A stretch of 64,000 bases of DNA from Alteromonadaceae bacterium 2753L.S.0a.02 (GTDB lineage: Bacteria; Pseudomonadota; Gammaproteobacteria; Pseudomonadales; Cellvibrionaceae): contig VISH01000001.1 in the NCBI GenBank assembly GCA_007827375.1, positions 558,001-622,000 of the forward strand, given 5' to 3'. This document shows positions 37,701 through 44,150 of this stretch, piece by piece. Each line of letters begins with the position of its first letter. Position 1 is the first letter of the stretch. The position numbers and the translations under genes are program-made. The notes beneath the pieces are model-generated. The model saw nothing but the letters and a program-made list of their open reading frames with translations, ran no database searches and had not been told where the DNA came from.

Positions 37701-38200
37701 CGCCAATCAATAGCCATTTCAGCCAGTACCACCTGCAGCAGCGCGCCATTATCGCCGTCTTCGAACACGGTACGCAGCGCATCGTGCGCTTGTACCAGAA
37801 CTTCAAATGCCCGTTTTAGCTTAGCGCAATCCACATCACCCAGATTTAAAACCGCTTGCACCTTGTAAGCGCCGAGATAATCTTCGGTATCGGAAAACGA
37901 AATTAGACTGTGCTGCATAGCCGTTGCCGGATAAAGGTCTTTGAGCCGCGGATATTTGCTCAATAAACTTTTTAAACCGGATTCACTCGGCAATACCAGT
38001 GGAAACGAGGCAGACGATAACGCTAACTGAGTGGATAAAGACGCTTCGCTTTGCCGAACCCTTTGTTTCCGTGAGACAGAATCTTCGATTTCCACACCCC
38101 CTCCTTTTATGTGATTTATAGTCCAATTATTAATTCCGAGTGACTGTCGGAATGTGTTTAGGTGGCGACTTAAAGCCATGCAATTGAGCATGCTGAACAT
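34709..38200 (-). CDS. NRPS loading/first module: C-A-PCP
   Basis: 1163 residues. C domain about 65-500, with HHALLDGWS (catalytic His225, Asp229) and a preceding LYPATAMQHSLI. A domain about 540-1040, with YIIYTSGTTGKPKG, YGPTETT and YKTGDLGKRY. Lining it up with GrsA, I read the pocket code as DAGAIAAVLK, closest in style to Phe/Trp codes; treat this as weak. PCP with Ser1095 (GGDSLRV). The line starts with a C domain, so the first amino acid may be acylated. The tail is Lys/Arg-rich and could dock with the next enzyme. The start is unclear: ATG at 38200 has no ribosome site and several in-frame ATGs follow. Confidence 0.9.
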   Translation of the reverse strand: MFSMLNCMALSRHLNTFRQSLGINNWTINHIKGGGVEIEDSVSRKQRVRQSEASLSTQLALSSASFPLVLPSESGLKSLLSKYPRLKDLYPATAMQHSLISFSDTEDYLGAYKVQAVLNLGDVDCAKLKRAFEVLVQAHDALRTVFEDGDNGALLQVVLAEMAIDWRQIALDAGSPEDIENNDDVIETLSEKERTSPFEHSQPLLKCLLIRQSENSHVLVLTYHHALLDGWSLTVLIGELSEIYTSLLRSKAPPQLRAVPFKRYVEWLQAQDYGAAQTFWKEYLNGFYAATQISFAKPNVDREYKQCVISQKLSENITGQLYYLAVSEGVTPNSIVQLAWAIVLSKFSRENEVLFGYAVSGRASAAEIDGILNLVGMCLNALPMRIQLSKQNTVREHLASIQQQLECAMDFEYLPFDDIQNLSEIPAGTRLFDSFVTTENLPLDKNAGESSLDVKGITTQGYNNFGLNLVVHPGEELKIDLVYNSMSYSSDHASTLLDGYCQVLSEFSDKIDTPISKIVALTASQIERIHEWNDHRLSLPGRLNIWDRFSELVANQSSAGALVHNGLRWSYGELWQRSLCLRNAWLAAGIKPGEYVALALPKSPEFVATVLSLYALDCAYVPLGFGFPKDRCEYIVSDAGIQWIITDESHIDALSGLGASVLDINCVDLAHEQQALELPVKSAEIPAYIIYTSGTTGKPKGVVITHQNIANFCAWIAQEGWLEEGAKVTQFAPLTFDASVGEIFSCLWSGAELHLLDDAFIKDPIAVSHYLKDNKITFAAFPPDYLNEMLPECVDKNSIIITAGSAPSRRLIDTWKTACRYINAYGPTETTVLSSYWRVPENAQTDRIYIGTPVSNTELYVVDQFGQLCADEVVGEIWIGGAGVARAYVNLEELNAEKFTENYFSGRGRMYKTGDLGKRYADGNIEIIGRDDHQVKIRGYRIELGEIEAVYTTHPKVDAAKVVAIEGSTQEKQLALYLAINKEFSSPYFDRNNAAKTEPRQALIREFRDFGRNRLPEYMLPAHYLFLKDLPKTENGKVDLENLPKANDDSVLKETYVSARNDIEQKLVKLWAEVLGLNAERLGVHDNFFEAGGDSLRVMALVKKISVNTGIEITPAKIFRYPSIDLLCRYLESSNESAASRSEAIQRGKTRMEKLKRKKTRDE

Positions 38201-39619
38201 GGTTCAACATCGCAATTAAACGCACAATTTCACACCAGCGCTGCTGCAGTAATAAAATATCCGCATAACACAAAATATACACACATCACAAAATAGACCC
38301 ACAAAACACAGGCCTTATATTTTGACGACACAATGGCAATTTGTGCACACGACAACTAATTTGTCTTGAAATTAGGCACGGCAAGATACTTGAAAAACAT
38401 CGGAATTAAGTAGGACATTCTTCACACTTTATTTGTTCTTATTCTGTTTTATTGATGATGGGGATGACAAACTCGCCACACTAAAGCATCTAAACGATAA
38501 ATTCATAAACCCATAAATCCAACAATCCGAAAATCGAGAGCACAAGCGAAAACAAAGCTAAACGAAAAAGATAACACTATTATTAAAGACAAGACTTTTT
38601 ACCGTTTCGCAGCGCCCTCTTTTGTTTATTATTTTTTTGTTATAAGAAATATTACTCACAAATTTGTGTCACCCCACTCCACCCAGCATCAAACTTCTCA
38701 AACGAAACTCAATAAAATTGTCGCAATATTCCGCAACTGAATAATTGACACTCTAGGTTTTTCGCGTTTTATATCTTTATGACACTTAACATCGAAACCA
38801 TAGGTTTATTAATGTGAATATCTCATGACTAAATTACAGAGTAAAGCCACAATAAAACACCTTATATGCCAGAACCACACCGCCACTACCTTTACCCGCC
38901 AGTCGAGATCATCTCCGCAGCAGAATCCATACATGCTCGAAATCAATAATTAGATAGTGCTTAAGTTAATGGTGCACCGATATCTGTTTGCTGTCGCAGA
39001 TTGCAAGCACGTGTTATTTAATACATAACATAAGTGATTTTATTAATTGGGATACTTACTCGAAGAAGGCGGCTGTGTTTTGCGATATGCCCGCTAAAAC
39101 AGCTTGCCACTTTTAGAAAGGTTTTTTAGGAATAGAAAAACAGCGCGGAAGATAATGCCACAGCTTAATACAGAAAAGGCTTAATGAATGTATCCGATTT
39201 TATAACGACGCTTGCCGCACCGTAATACGTGGTATATGCAAAAAGCGCGTGGTATATGCACAAGGCGCAAGGCTTAACAGCAAGTGACCAATTCGTTTTA
39301 TCTCAGGTTTAGATTACCGCGCGTTGGTAACTTATGGACCAAAGTTTCCATCACGCTTTGCTTTTCTTCGAAGTACACGATGCTTGTGAATATGCGGCTG
39401 CAATGGAATAAGCTCATGCAATTGAGTGAGCCCACTACCGTGCAGACCGTTTTTTAAGCGCTTTATTGCAAGGTCGTCTCGCTTTTTTAATAAGATTAAA
39501 TCGCCAACGCCCTCATAACATTATTTTGAGAATAAAACGATTAGCTGAGCATTAAACAAAATGCCAGCGCTAGGTTACACTGCACCTGCATCAGCACCAG
39601 AAATAAAAAGGAGACCACC
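38201..39619. other. 1.4-kb AT-rich region without genes
   Basis: No frame on either strand looks coding. It must contain the promoter for the leftward NRPS operon. Besides the 20-bp-spaced repeat at 39228-39260, I found no clear site. For a compact genome this is a long gap and it marks the start of the accessory region. Confidence 0.6.
39228..39260. repeat. Two direct copies of CGTGGTATATGCA, 20 bp apart
   Basis: Copies lie at 39228-39240 and 39248-39260. Spacing of two helical turns is typical of tandem regulator sites, but no target gene is close: the nearest start is 360 bp downstream. Confidence 0.5.
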
Positions 39620-40417
39620 ATGTCAGATCAGGACGATTACCAAAACCGTCGCGATGCCATCGCCAGCATCGCCCCCGCCGACATCAAACCCCACAACATC
39701 CCCATCGATGTGTATCTTCAGGAAGCCGAGAACCTGTTTCACTGGGCCAAACAAGACTTTAAGCGATTGAATCAAGCCGGCTTAAGCCGTGAATTGCTGG
39801 ATGAACTGCCAATACGCGTGGGCGTGCTACGCGTTGCCGAAGCGCACTGGCGAGCGGCGATAGGATCGCAACGCAGCGCCGAACGGCAATGGTCGCAACG
39901 TTCCAAAGCGGCCTACAAACTGCGCAATGAACTGCTGCGCTCGCTGCGCTACGCGTTGCGCCACCAAGCCAATGCCTGGCGGCCACTTGTTAGCATCGCT
40001 GGTGGCAGCGGCCATGCCGACATGATCCAGGATCTCGCCAGCCTCGCCGCAATGGCGCGCAAGCACAAGGACGCCCTGCATCGGGTTGGCGTGAGCCTGG
40101 ATATCGCGCAACAGGCCATCGACATGGCCGACCAGATGTCAGCCCTGTTGGCCCAAGCCAGCAACGAAAAACGCACCGCGCACCCAGTAAAGGTGCTGCG
40201 CGACCAGGCCTATACCTACCTCAAAACCGTGGTCGATGAAGTACGCGAGTGCGGCAAGTTCGTGTTCCATCACCAAGCGCAACGGCTACGCGGCTATGCC
40301 AGCCCCCACAGACGTAGCATCAACAGCGCCTCGCGCCAAAAAGCGCAGCAACGCCGCAAAGCTTCCCAGAGCAAAACCAAGCCCCAAACCGCCTCCCGCG
40401 ACAGCCGAATCAATTAA
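39620..40417 (+). CDS. Hypothetical helical protein with basic tail
   Basis: 265 residues behind a good AAAAGGAGA site. It is almost wholly alpha-helical in appearance, with many Ala, Arg and Gln and segments such as VYLQEAENLFHWAKQDFKRL and RNELLRSLRYALRHQ. From about 220 on it is very rich in Arg, Lys, Ser and Gln, a likely nucleic-acid-binding tail. I do not recognise the family. Its G+C looks clearly higher than that of the flanking DNA, which suggests acquisition from another source. Confidence 0.6.
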   Translation: MSDQDDYQNRRDAIASIAPADIKPHNIPIDVYLQEAENLFHWAKQDFKRLNQAGLSRELLDELPIRVGVLRVAEAHWRAAIGSQRSAERQWSQRSKAAYKLRNELLRSLRYALRHQANAWRPLVSIAGGSGHADMIQDLASLAAMARKHKDALHRVGVSLDIAQQAIDMADQMSALLAQASNEKRTAHPVKVLRDQAYTYLKTVVDEVRECGKFVFHHQAQRLRGYASPHRRSINSASRQKAQQRRKASQSKTKPQTASRDSRIN

Positions 40418-40460
40418 TTACAACGACAAACACCACGCCGCCTGAGATGTATCGCTTATT

Positions 40461-40640
40461 TGGTGAGATCTTGTACAGATAGGTGAGTTCTAGTGGGTAC
40501 TAGCTTGAGTTTGGGCACTCATATGGTGAGATTTCGTACAGTTATTATGATACGTGCCAGTATTTTGGCGAGATTGGCACTACTTAACTTGAGACTGATT
40601 ATGAAATTGGTGAGATTTTACTCACTTAAACTGAGATTGG
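40461..40640. repeat. Cluster of GGTGAGAT-type repeats, possible insertion-sequence end
   Basis: TGGTGAGATCTTGTACAG at 40461 and TGGTGAGATTTCGTACAG at 40524 are near-identical. Looser copies (GGCGAGATTGG, TTGGTGAGATTTTACTCAC) follow up to 40625. Multiple repeats at one end are known for some insertion sequences such as the IS21 group. No transposase is present, so this would be a remnant. Confidence 0.4.
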
Positions 40641-40792
40641 AGCATTGGAGACTGAGATTGAGTGTTTGAATGGTAGGTTTGATTACACTTTCGTGCAGCA
40701 AATCTTTGAAAACAGGGGATTGGTGCCCACGATTGTGGGCAATCGGTGAAGAAAGCGGTTTATGGACTCTTGCCAGACATGGACGATAGCCA

Positions 40793-41083
40793 TCAGAGGC
40801 GGGAAGAAAGACACCAGTGGTCGCCTTTGTAGGCTTCGGCTATTTTGCCAACGACATTGGTTCCGTTAAAACCCGCTTGCTTCATTACCCAATTCACACA
40901 TGATGAACACCACGGCACCTCACTTGTAGCCACTAGCTCATCATTTATGGTGAGATCGGTTTCTTCCTTATACAAAGGCCTCATTTGACCCCCTTGCAAG
41001 CCAGTGTAACGGTGGATATCGCAATGCCGGCTTCCTATTGGTGTGGCGGAAACAATATCCATTCCAACAAAGCAAGCATTCAA
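40793..41083 (-). pseudogene. Fragment of a TIGR02594-like peptidoglycan amidase
   Basis: The 96-codon frame contains EVPWCSSCVNWVMKQAGFNG, which resembles the active-site Cys block of small NlpC/P60-like amidases (TIGR02594 group). The expected upstream part and the downstream His region are not recognisable, and the start has no ribosome site. It is probably a decayed copy. The call rests on one motif. Confidence 0.35.
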
Positions 41084-41340
41084 GAAAAAGTACCGGCTAT
41101 ATTCTTCGGATCATAAACTATCGCTCTACGAGCCCTTTACCTTGCATTCGATTGCCCGCGGTACCCCAGCTTCCACCGGGGATGAAGCACATACCGCATT
41201 TAGTTTAGATGGGGGAATACAGGCGAAGGCGAAGCAGCGCAGCCTGCGGGGGCACGCTACTCTTGTCGAATATTGACAATATATGCCACAGGTGGTAGTT
41301 TAAAATATGAACAATTACGTCTAAATCGGGATACTTAACT

Positions 41341-41568
41341 ATGCCTACCAGTATGAATCTCTCACTCACCGACGAGCTACGAGAATTTGTGAATAGCCGT
41401 GCCGGCGATGGCGGGCTGTACTCCACCCCCAGTGAATATCTTCGTGATCTCATCCGCCGGGATATGGAAACACAAGGGGTCGTGCGCCATGTAAAGGAAG
41501 GGCTTGCTGATATAAAAGCGGGTCGCTTTTCCGATAAATCGATTCTAGATATAGCGGACGAAGACTAA
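41341..41568 (+). CDS. parD: ParD-like antitoxin
   Basis: 75 residues. The N-terminal ribbon-helix-helix (MNLSLTDELREFVNSRA, then STPSEYLRDLIRRDM) binds the operator, and the acidic tail (SDKSILDIADED) wraps the toxin. Length and layout are those of ParD antitoxins. It is directly followed by the ParE toxin gene with a 3-bp gap, so the two form a coupled type II toxin-antitoxin operon, presumably self-repressed. Confidence 0.88.
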   Translation: MPTSMNLSLTDELREFVNSRAGDGGLYSTPSEYLRDLIRRDMETQGVVRHVKEGLADIKAGRFSDKSILDIADED

Positions 41569-41571
41569 TTA

Positions 41572-41934
41572 GTGGCAAAGAAACATTACACACTTACCCT
41601 AACGGCAGAGGATGATTTCAGGAAAGCGAAGCGCTGGTCAAGCGCGCGCTGGGGCAACGAGCTAACCCAGCAATATTTCAAAGACTTACATGAAGCGGCA
41701 GAAAATATCGCACAAAATCAAAAATCCATTTCCCACAAAGCCTACCTCTCACGCGTCGAGGGACTGGAAATCGCCGTCGTAAAGGAGCATTACCTAGTCT
41801 ATGTTCCTGTCAAAAAGAACCACATCATAATTATAGCGTTGCTCCGCCAGACACAGGATGTACCAGCCATTCTGGAAGCAAACAGTTTTATTATCCAGCG
41901 GGAAGTAAAAGACGCACTTAAATCAATAGAATAG
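41572..41934 (+). CDS. parE: ParE/RelE-family toxin
   Basis: 120 residues, starting at GTG three bases after the parD stop. LTLTAEDDFRKAKRWSSARWG and LEIAVVKEHYLVYVPVKKNHIIIIALLRQTQD follow the ParE pattern, with conserved Arg near the end of the last strand. ParE toxins poison DNA gyrase. The C-terminal 25 residues (FIIQREVKDALKSIE) extend a little beyond the usual length of about 95-100. Confidence 0.85.
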   Translation: MAKKHYTLTLTAEDDFRKAKRWSSARWGNELTQQYFKDLHEAAENIAQNQKSISHKAYLSRVEGLEIAVVKEHYLVYVPVKKNHIIIIALLRQTQDVPAILEANSFIIQREVKDALKSIE

Positions 41935-42228
41935 GCGATGAAAGGGAAATAGCTTAGTACGATGTTTAGGAAAATAACCGTAAGTACTGAGGACATGTAT
42001 TGCCGTTATCTCGACTGCCACGTACATGGCCTTAATCCATCACAGCCATGCGGTGGCGCATTCGGAAACTATTTAAAAAACAATCTCGGAATTAAAATAT
42101 TTTTGTCAGTGCAGTTCACCCATATTTTGGCAGATCTAAGTGTTTGTTTTTTTAAATATCCCACATTTATTCTGTTACGGTGACGAAGTGAAACTTCGAT
42201 ATTGTTCCTTTACTGCATTTCGCATTTT

Positions 42229-42276
42229 CAATATCCTTGGCCTTTACGTCATTGACGTATAAGGCCAAGGATATTG
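42229..42276. promoter_or_regulatory. 48-bp near-perfect palindrome abutting the XRE gene start
   Basis: Arms of CAATATCCTTGGCCTT and its complement surround TACGTCA/TGACGTA; one extra base breaks the symmetry. The palindrome ends at the base before the ATG at 42277. It is a likely operator for the encoded regulator, or an RNA hairpin hiding the start; no other ribosome site is visible. Confidence 0.6.
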
Positions 42277-42873
42277 ATGAATAATGAAATCTCAAGAGCT
42301 CGGACCCAGACGGGATTGTCCCAGAGTGAGTTCGCGCAAGCGCTACAGATATCCCCAAGGACGCTTCAAGAGTGGGAGCAGGGTCGCCGGTCACCCTCAG
42401 GCTCAGCAAAAGCGCTCATTCGAATCGCTATTCGACATCCTGAGATCATTCGTGAGAGCTTTGAAAGCCTCAAAGAAACCAAAGAGGCTATGGCTATGGC
42501 TATGGCTATGGCTATGGCAGCAATGTTGGATAGAATGGCGGATTCGCTGCTTGTGGGTGATGAAATAGCCTTTTCAGATCTAATACTCGATTGGCATCGT
42601 AGTGACTATGAGTGTCAGCTAACACCAAAACCGGTAGATACAGATTCTCGTAAACTGGCCCTTAAGGCCAGTATTATAGAGCGGCTTGTAGAAGTACTGA
42701 ACGCGCCTCCGCACAATGGAAACCAATCGACACCTTCCTGGACGAACTCAATAGATGGTGTTGATGGGATTGTAAAGCTACAGAGTGACCGTCTGCTCGT
42801 GGACGAAGCCTATTGCGAAGCTTTTGAGAAACGAGGTTTTCTGGCGGTGAAAAATTTCATGTTTTTCATCTAG
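42277..42873 (+). CDS. XRE/HigA-type HTH protein with (Met-Ala) repeat and unknown C-terminal domain
   Basis: About 198 residues from ATG 42277. Residues 1-60 are a Cro/CI helix-turn-helix (ARTQTGLSQSEFAQALQISP, RTLQEWEQGRRSPSG), the type seen in HigA/NadS antitoxins. An (MA)n stretch encoded by a hexanucleotide repeat links it to a 115-residue region with no motif I know (LADSLLVGDEIAFSDLILD-like start). That second part could once have been a separate gene that starts at one of the repeated ATGs, serving as partner of the nucleotidyltransferase 18 bp downstream. The gene lies behind the long palindrome. Confidence 0.6.
   Translation: MNNEISRARTQTGLSQSEFAQALQISPRTLQEWEQGRRSPSGSAKALIRIAIRHPEIIRESFESLKETKEAMAMAMAMAMAAMLDRMADSLLVGDEIAFSDLILDWHRSDYECQLTPKPVDTDSRKLALKASIIERLVEVLNAPPHNGNQSTPSWTNSIDGVDGIVKLQSDRLLVDEAYCEAFEKRGFLAVKNFMFFI
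42487..42516. repeat. Five copies of the hexanucleotide GCTATG inside a gene
   Basis: The perfect GCTATG x5 run codes for alternating Ala-Met. Length changes of one unit keep the frame but would change the linker and the number of possible internal ATG starts. Confidence 0.9.
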
Positions 42874-42891
42874 CAGTACAAGGGACTTGTG

Positions 42892-43356
42892 ATGGAAAAA
42901 TATTATGATGTTGGAAGCGGAACACTCACTCGCCAGGTTATCGAAAAAGCTTTAAAAAGGTTGGCCCAGTTATTGAACGAACAGAATAAACGTGTCGAAC
43001 TCGTCGCTGCTGGAGGAGTGATTAGCGTAATGCTCTTCGGAAGTCGGCAAATGACACGTGATATTGACGTAATCATTCCCCAAAAAAACAAAGCCCTAAT
43101 CGCTGACTTGGTCGAGAAAGTGGCGAAAGAGTAGAACTTGCCGAGTGGCAACCAGGCATGGCTGAATAACGGCGTGTCATTTTTCGGGTTGCAAACGCGA
43201 GGCAATAAAAAAATATTCGATCACCCTAATCTCGTAGTCTTTACCGCAAGTTGGTACGAACTTTTAGGGATGAAATTAAGCGGCGCATGGCGCCGAGACG
43301 CTGATTTCAACGATGCGGTACACATTCTCCGTCAAATTGGCTGTGACGACCAATAA
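42892..43356 (+). pseudogene. AbiEii/DUF6036-like nucleotidyltransferase interrupted by an amber codon
   Basis: The first part (42892-43134) holds ELVAAGGVISVMLFGSR followed by MTRDIDVI, the G-G...GSR...DxD core of MNT-type nucleotidyltransferases of toxin-antitoxin and abortive-infection systems. A TAG at 43132-43134 interrupts the frame. The same frame continues for 73 codons (GVSFFGLQTRGNKKIF, LLGMKLSGAWRRDADFNDAVH), which match the normal C-terminal half. The gene is therefore probably dead, unless the TAG is suppressed. Its upstream neighbour encodes an XRE regulator. Confidence 0.6.
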
Positions 43357-43700
43357 AGAACGTTGAAGGAATCTGTCCGATATAAAATTTCTCTCCACAT
43401 ACAGACGATCAAACCTATAAAAAGCGTTTTGATCGAACCTAGAAAGATGCCTTTGAATAACAGTGAAATTAATCACAGCATCAATATTGTTGATATTGAA
43501 GCTAGAGGTCTTCACTTTGATTGACACCAAATTGAAACATATCATGTGCCTGCCCTGAAAGCCCTGAGCTAAACGCTCTTGTATTTTGCCGGCCGCCGGT
43601 GAAATAAATGCAATCTAAAACTTCAAAATACTTGTTACTTTTACTTGAACTGGATTTTATCCGCTGGTAGGATGCGCTCCAATTCATTGAGGATAGTCAA
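43357..43700. other. 344-bp gap without recognisable features
   Basis: Short frames on both strands lack ribosome sites and look non-coding. A promoter for the leader and elongation-factor operon should lie near its right end; the ribosome site for the first short ORF is GAGGA at 43688-43692. Confidence 0.45.
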
Positions 43701-43790
43701 ATGTCAACTTCATTCGCTACAACTTATGCGTCCAGCTGCGGGTTTGCACTTGTTGCTTTTGCATATGCGCCTGAAGTATCAATAAGTTAG
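43701..43790 (+). CDS. 29-residue leader peptide of the elongation-factor operon
   Basis: ATG at 43701 follows TTGAGGATAGTCAA, a well-placed ribosome site. It encodes a 29-residue peptide rich in Ser, Thr, Ala and Tyr that begins MSTSFATTYASS. It ends in TAG at 43788-43790. That stop codon is itself the first three bases of a hairpin (43788-43812). The position directly before an intrinsic terminator, and the repeat of the same layout at 43902-44150, suggest a translated attenuator. I do not know a homologue. Confidence 0.55.
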   Translation: MSTSFATTYASSCGFALVAFAYAPEVSIS

Positions 43791-43868
43791 CCTCAACACA
43801 TACAGGAGGCTAAGGCCTCCAGCGAAATACTAAAACCCTGGCAGGCCACAAGCAGTCAGGGTTTTTTT
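43788..43868 (+). terminator. First attenuator: alternative hairpins and intrinsic terminator
   Basis: Stem A pairs TAGCCTC (43788-43794) with GAGGCTA (43806-43812). Stem B pairs GGAGGC (43805-43810) with GCCTCC (43815-43820) and excludes stem A. A terminator follows: AAAACCCTG (43832-43840) with CAGGGTTTT (43857-43865), then more T. A ribosome at the leader stop would cover one arm of stem A. Confidence 0.7.
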
Positions 43869-43901
43869 ATGCCTGTTTGCAACCGGACAAGCGAGTTTAC
43901 T

Positions 43902-44060
43902 ATGAAACGTAATAACAGAATTAACGGCAAGAACATTAACGCAATTTCCATGCGCCAAGGAAGGGACTGCTCACGCCTTGAACTTGGTGTAAACGCTCAA
44001 TCAGACCGAATGATTTTCACTGCTGATATTCGCGTGTTAGAAAAAGTCGAGACAAAATAG
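43902..44060 (+). CDS. 52-residue small ORF between the two attenuators
   Basis: From ATG 43902 it encodes 52 residues, basic at the start (MKRNNRINGKNIN) and acidic-mixed later (FTADIRVLEKVETK). It ends with tandem in-frame stops TAG TAG (44058-44063), and the second stop begins a hairpin. An in-frame upstream start at 43869 overlaps the first terminator's end. It may be a true small protein or a second leader peptide. I do not recognise a family. Confidence 0.5.
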   Translation: MKRNNRINGKNINAISMRQGRDCSRLELGVNAQSDRMIFTADIRVLEKVETK

Positions 44061-44150
44061 TAGCCTTCCATAAATTGTACCTGGAAGGCTAATCACCTGA
44101 CGGGTACCCGCAAAAGGCCTGTTAGGTGAACACTTAACAGGCCTTTTTTT
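44061..44150 (+). terminator. Second attenuator: hairpins and strong terminator ending at the EF-G start
   Basis: TAGCCTTCC (44061-44069) pairs with GGAAGGCTA (44083-44091), echoing stem A of the first module. CGGGTACCCG at 44101-44110 is a perfect palindrome. The terminator is a 13-bp perfect stem, AAAAGGCCTGTTA (44112-44124) with TAACAGGCCTTTT (44135-44147). Its T run ends at 44150, one base before the first EF-G ATG. Closed, it would stop transcription ahead of the EF-G gene. Confidence 0.85.

Noticed and set aside
26299..37868. Many plus-strand and alternative-frame open readings across the NRPS genes
   Set aside because: They lack ribosome sites and recognisable domains and lie fully inside well-supported coding sequence.
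22164..43134. Genome-wide recoding of UAG, suggested by in-frame TAG in two genes
   Set aside because: TAG acts as a plain stop in many intact genes here, for example the mannanase, EF-G and EF-Tu, so each case needs its own explanation.
43869..43901. Upstream start for the 52-residue small ORF
   Set aside because: The earlier in-frame ATG overlaps the end of the first terminator and has no ribosome site.
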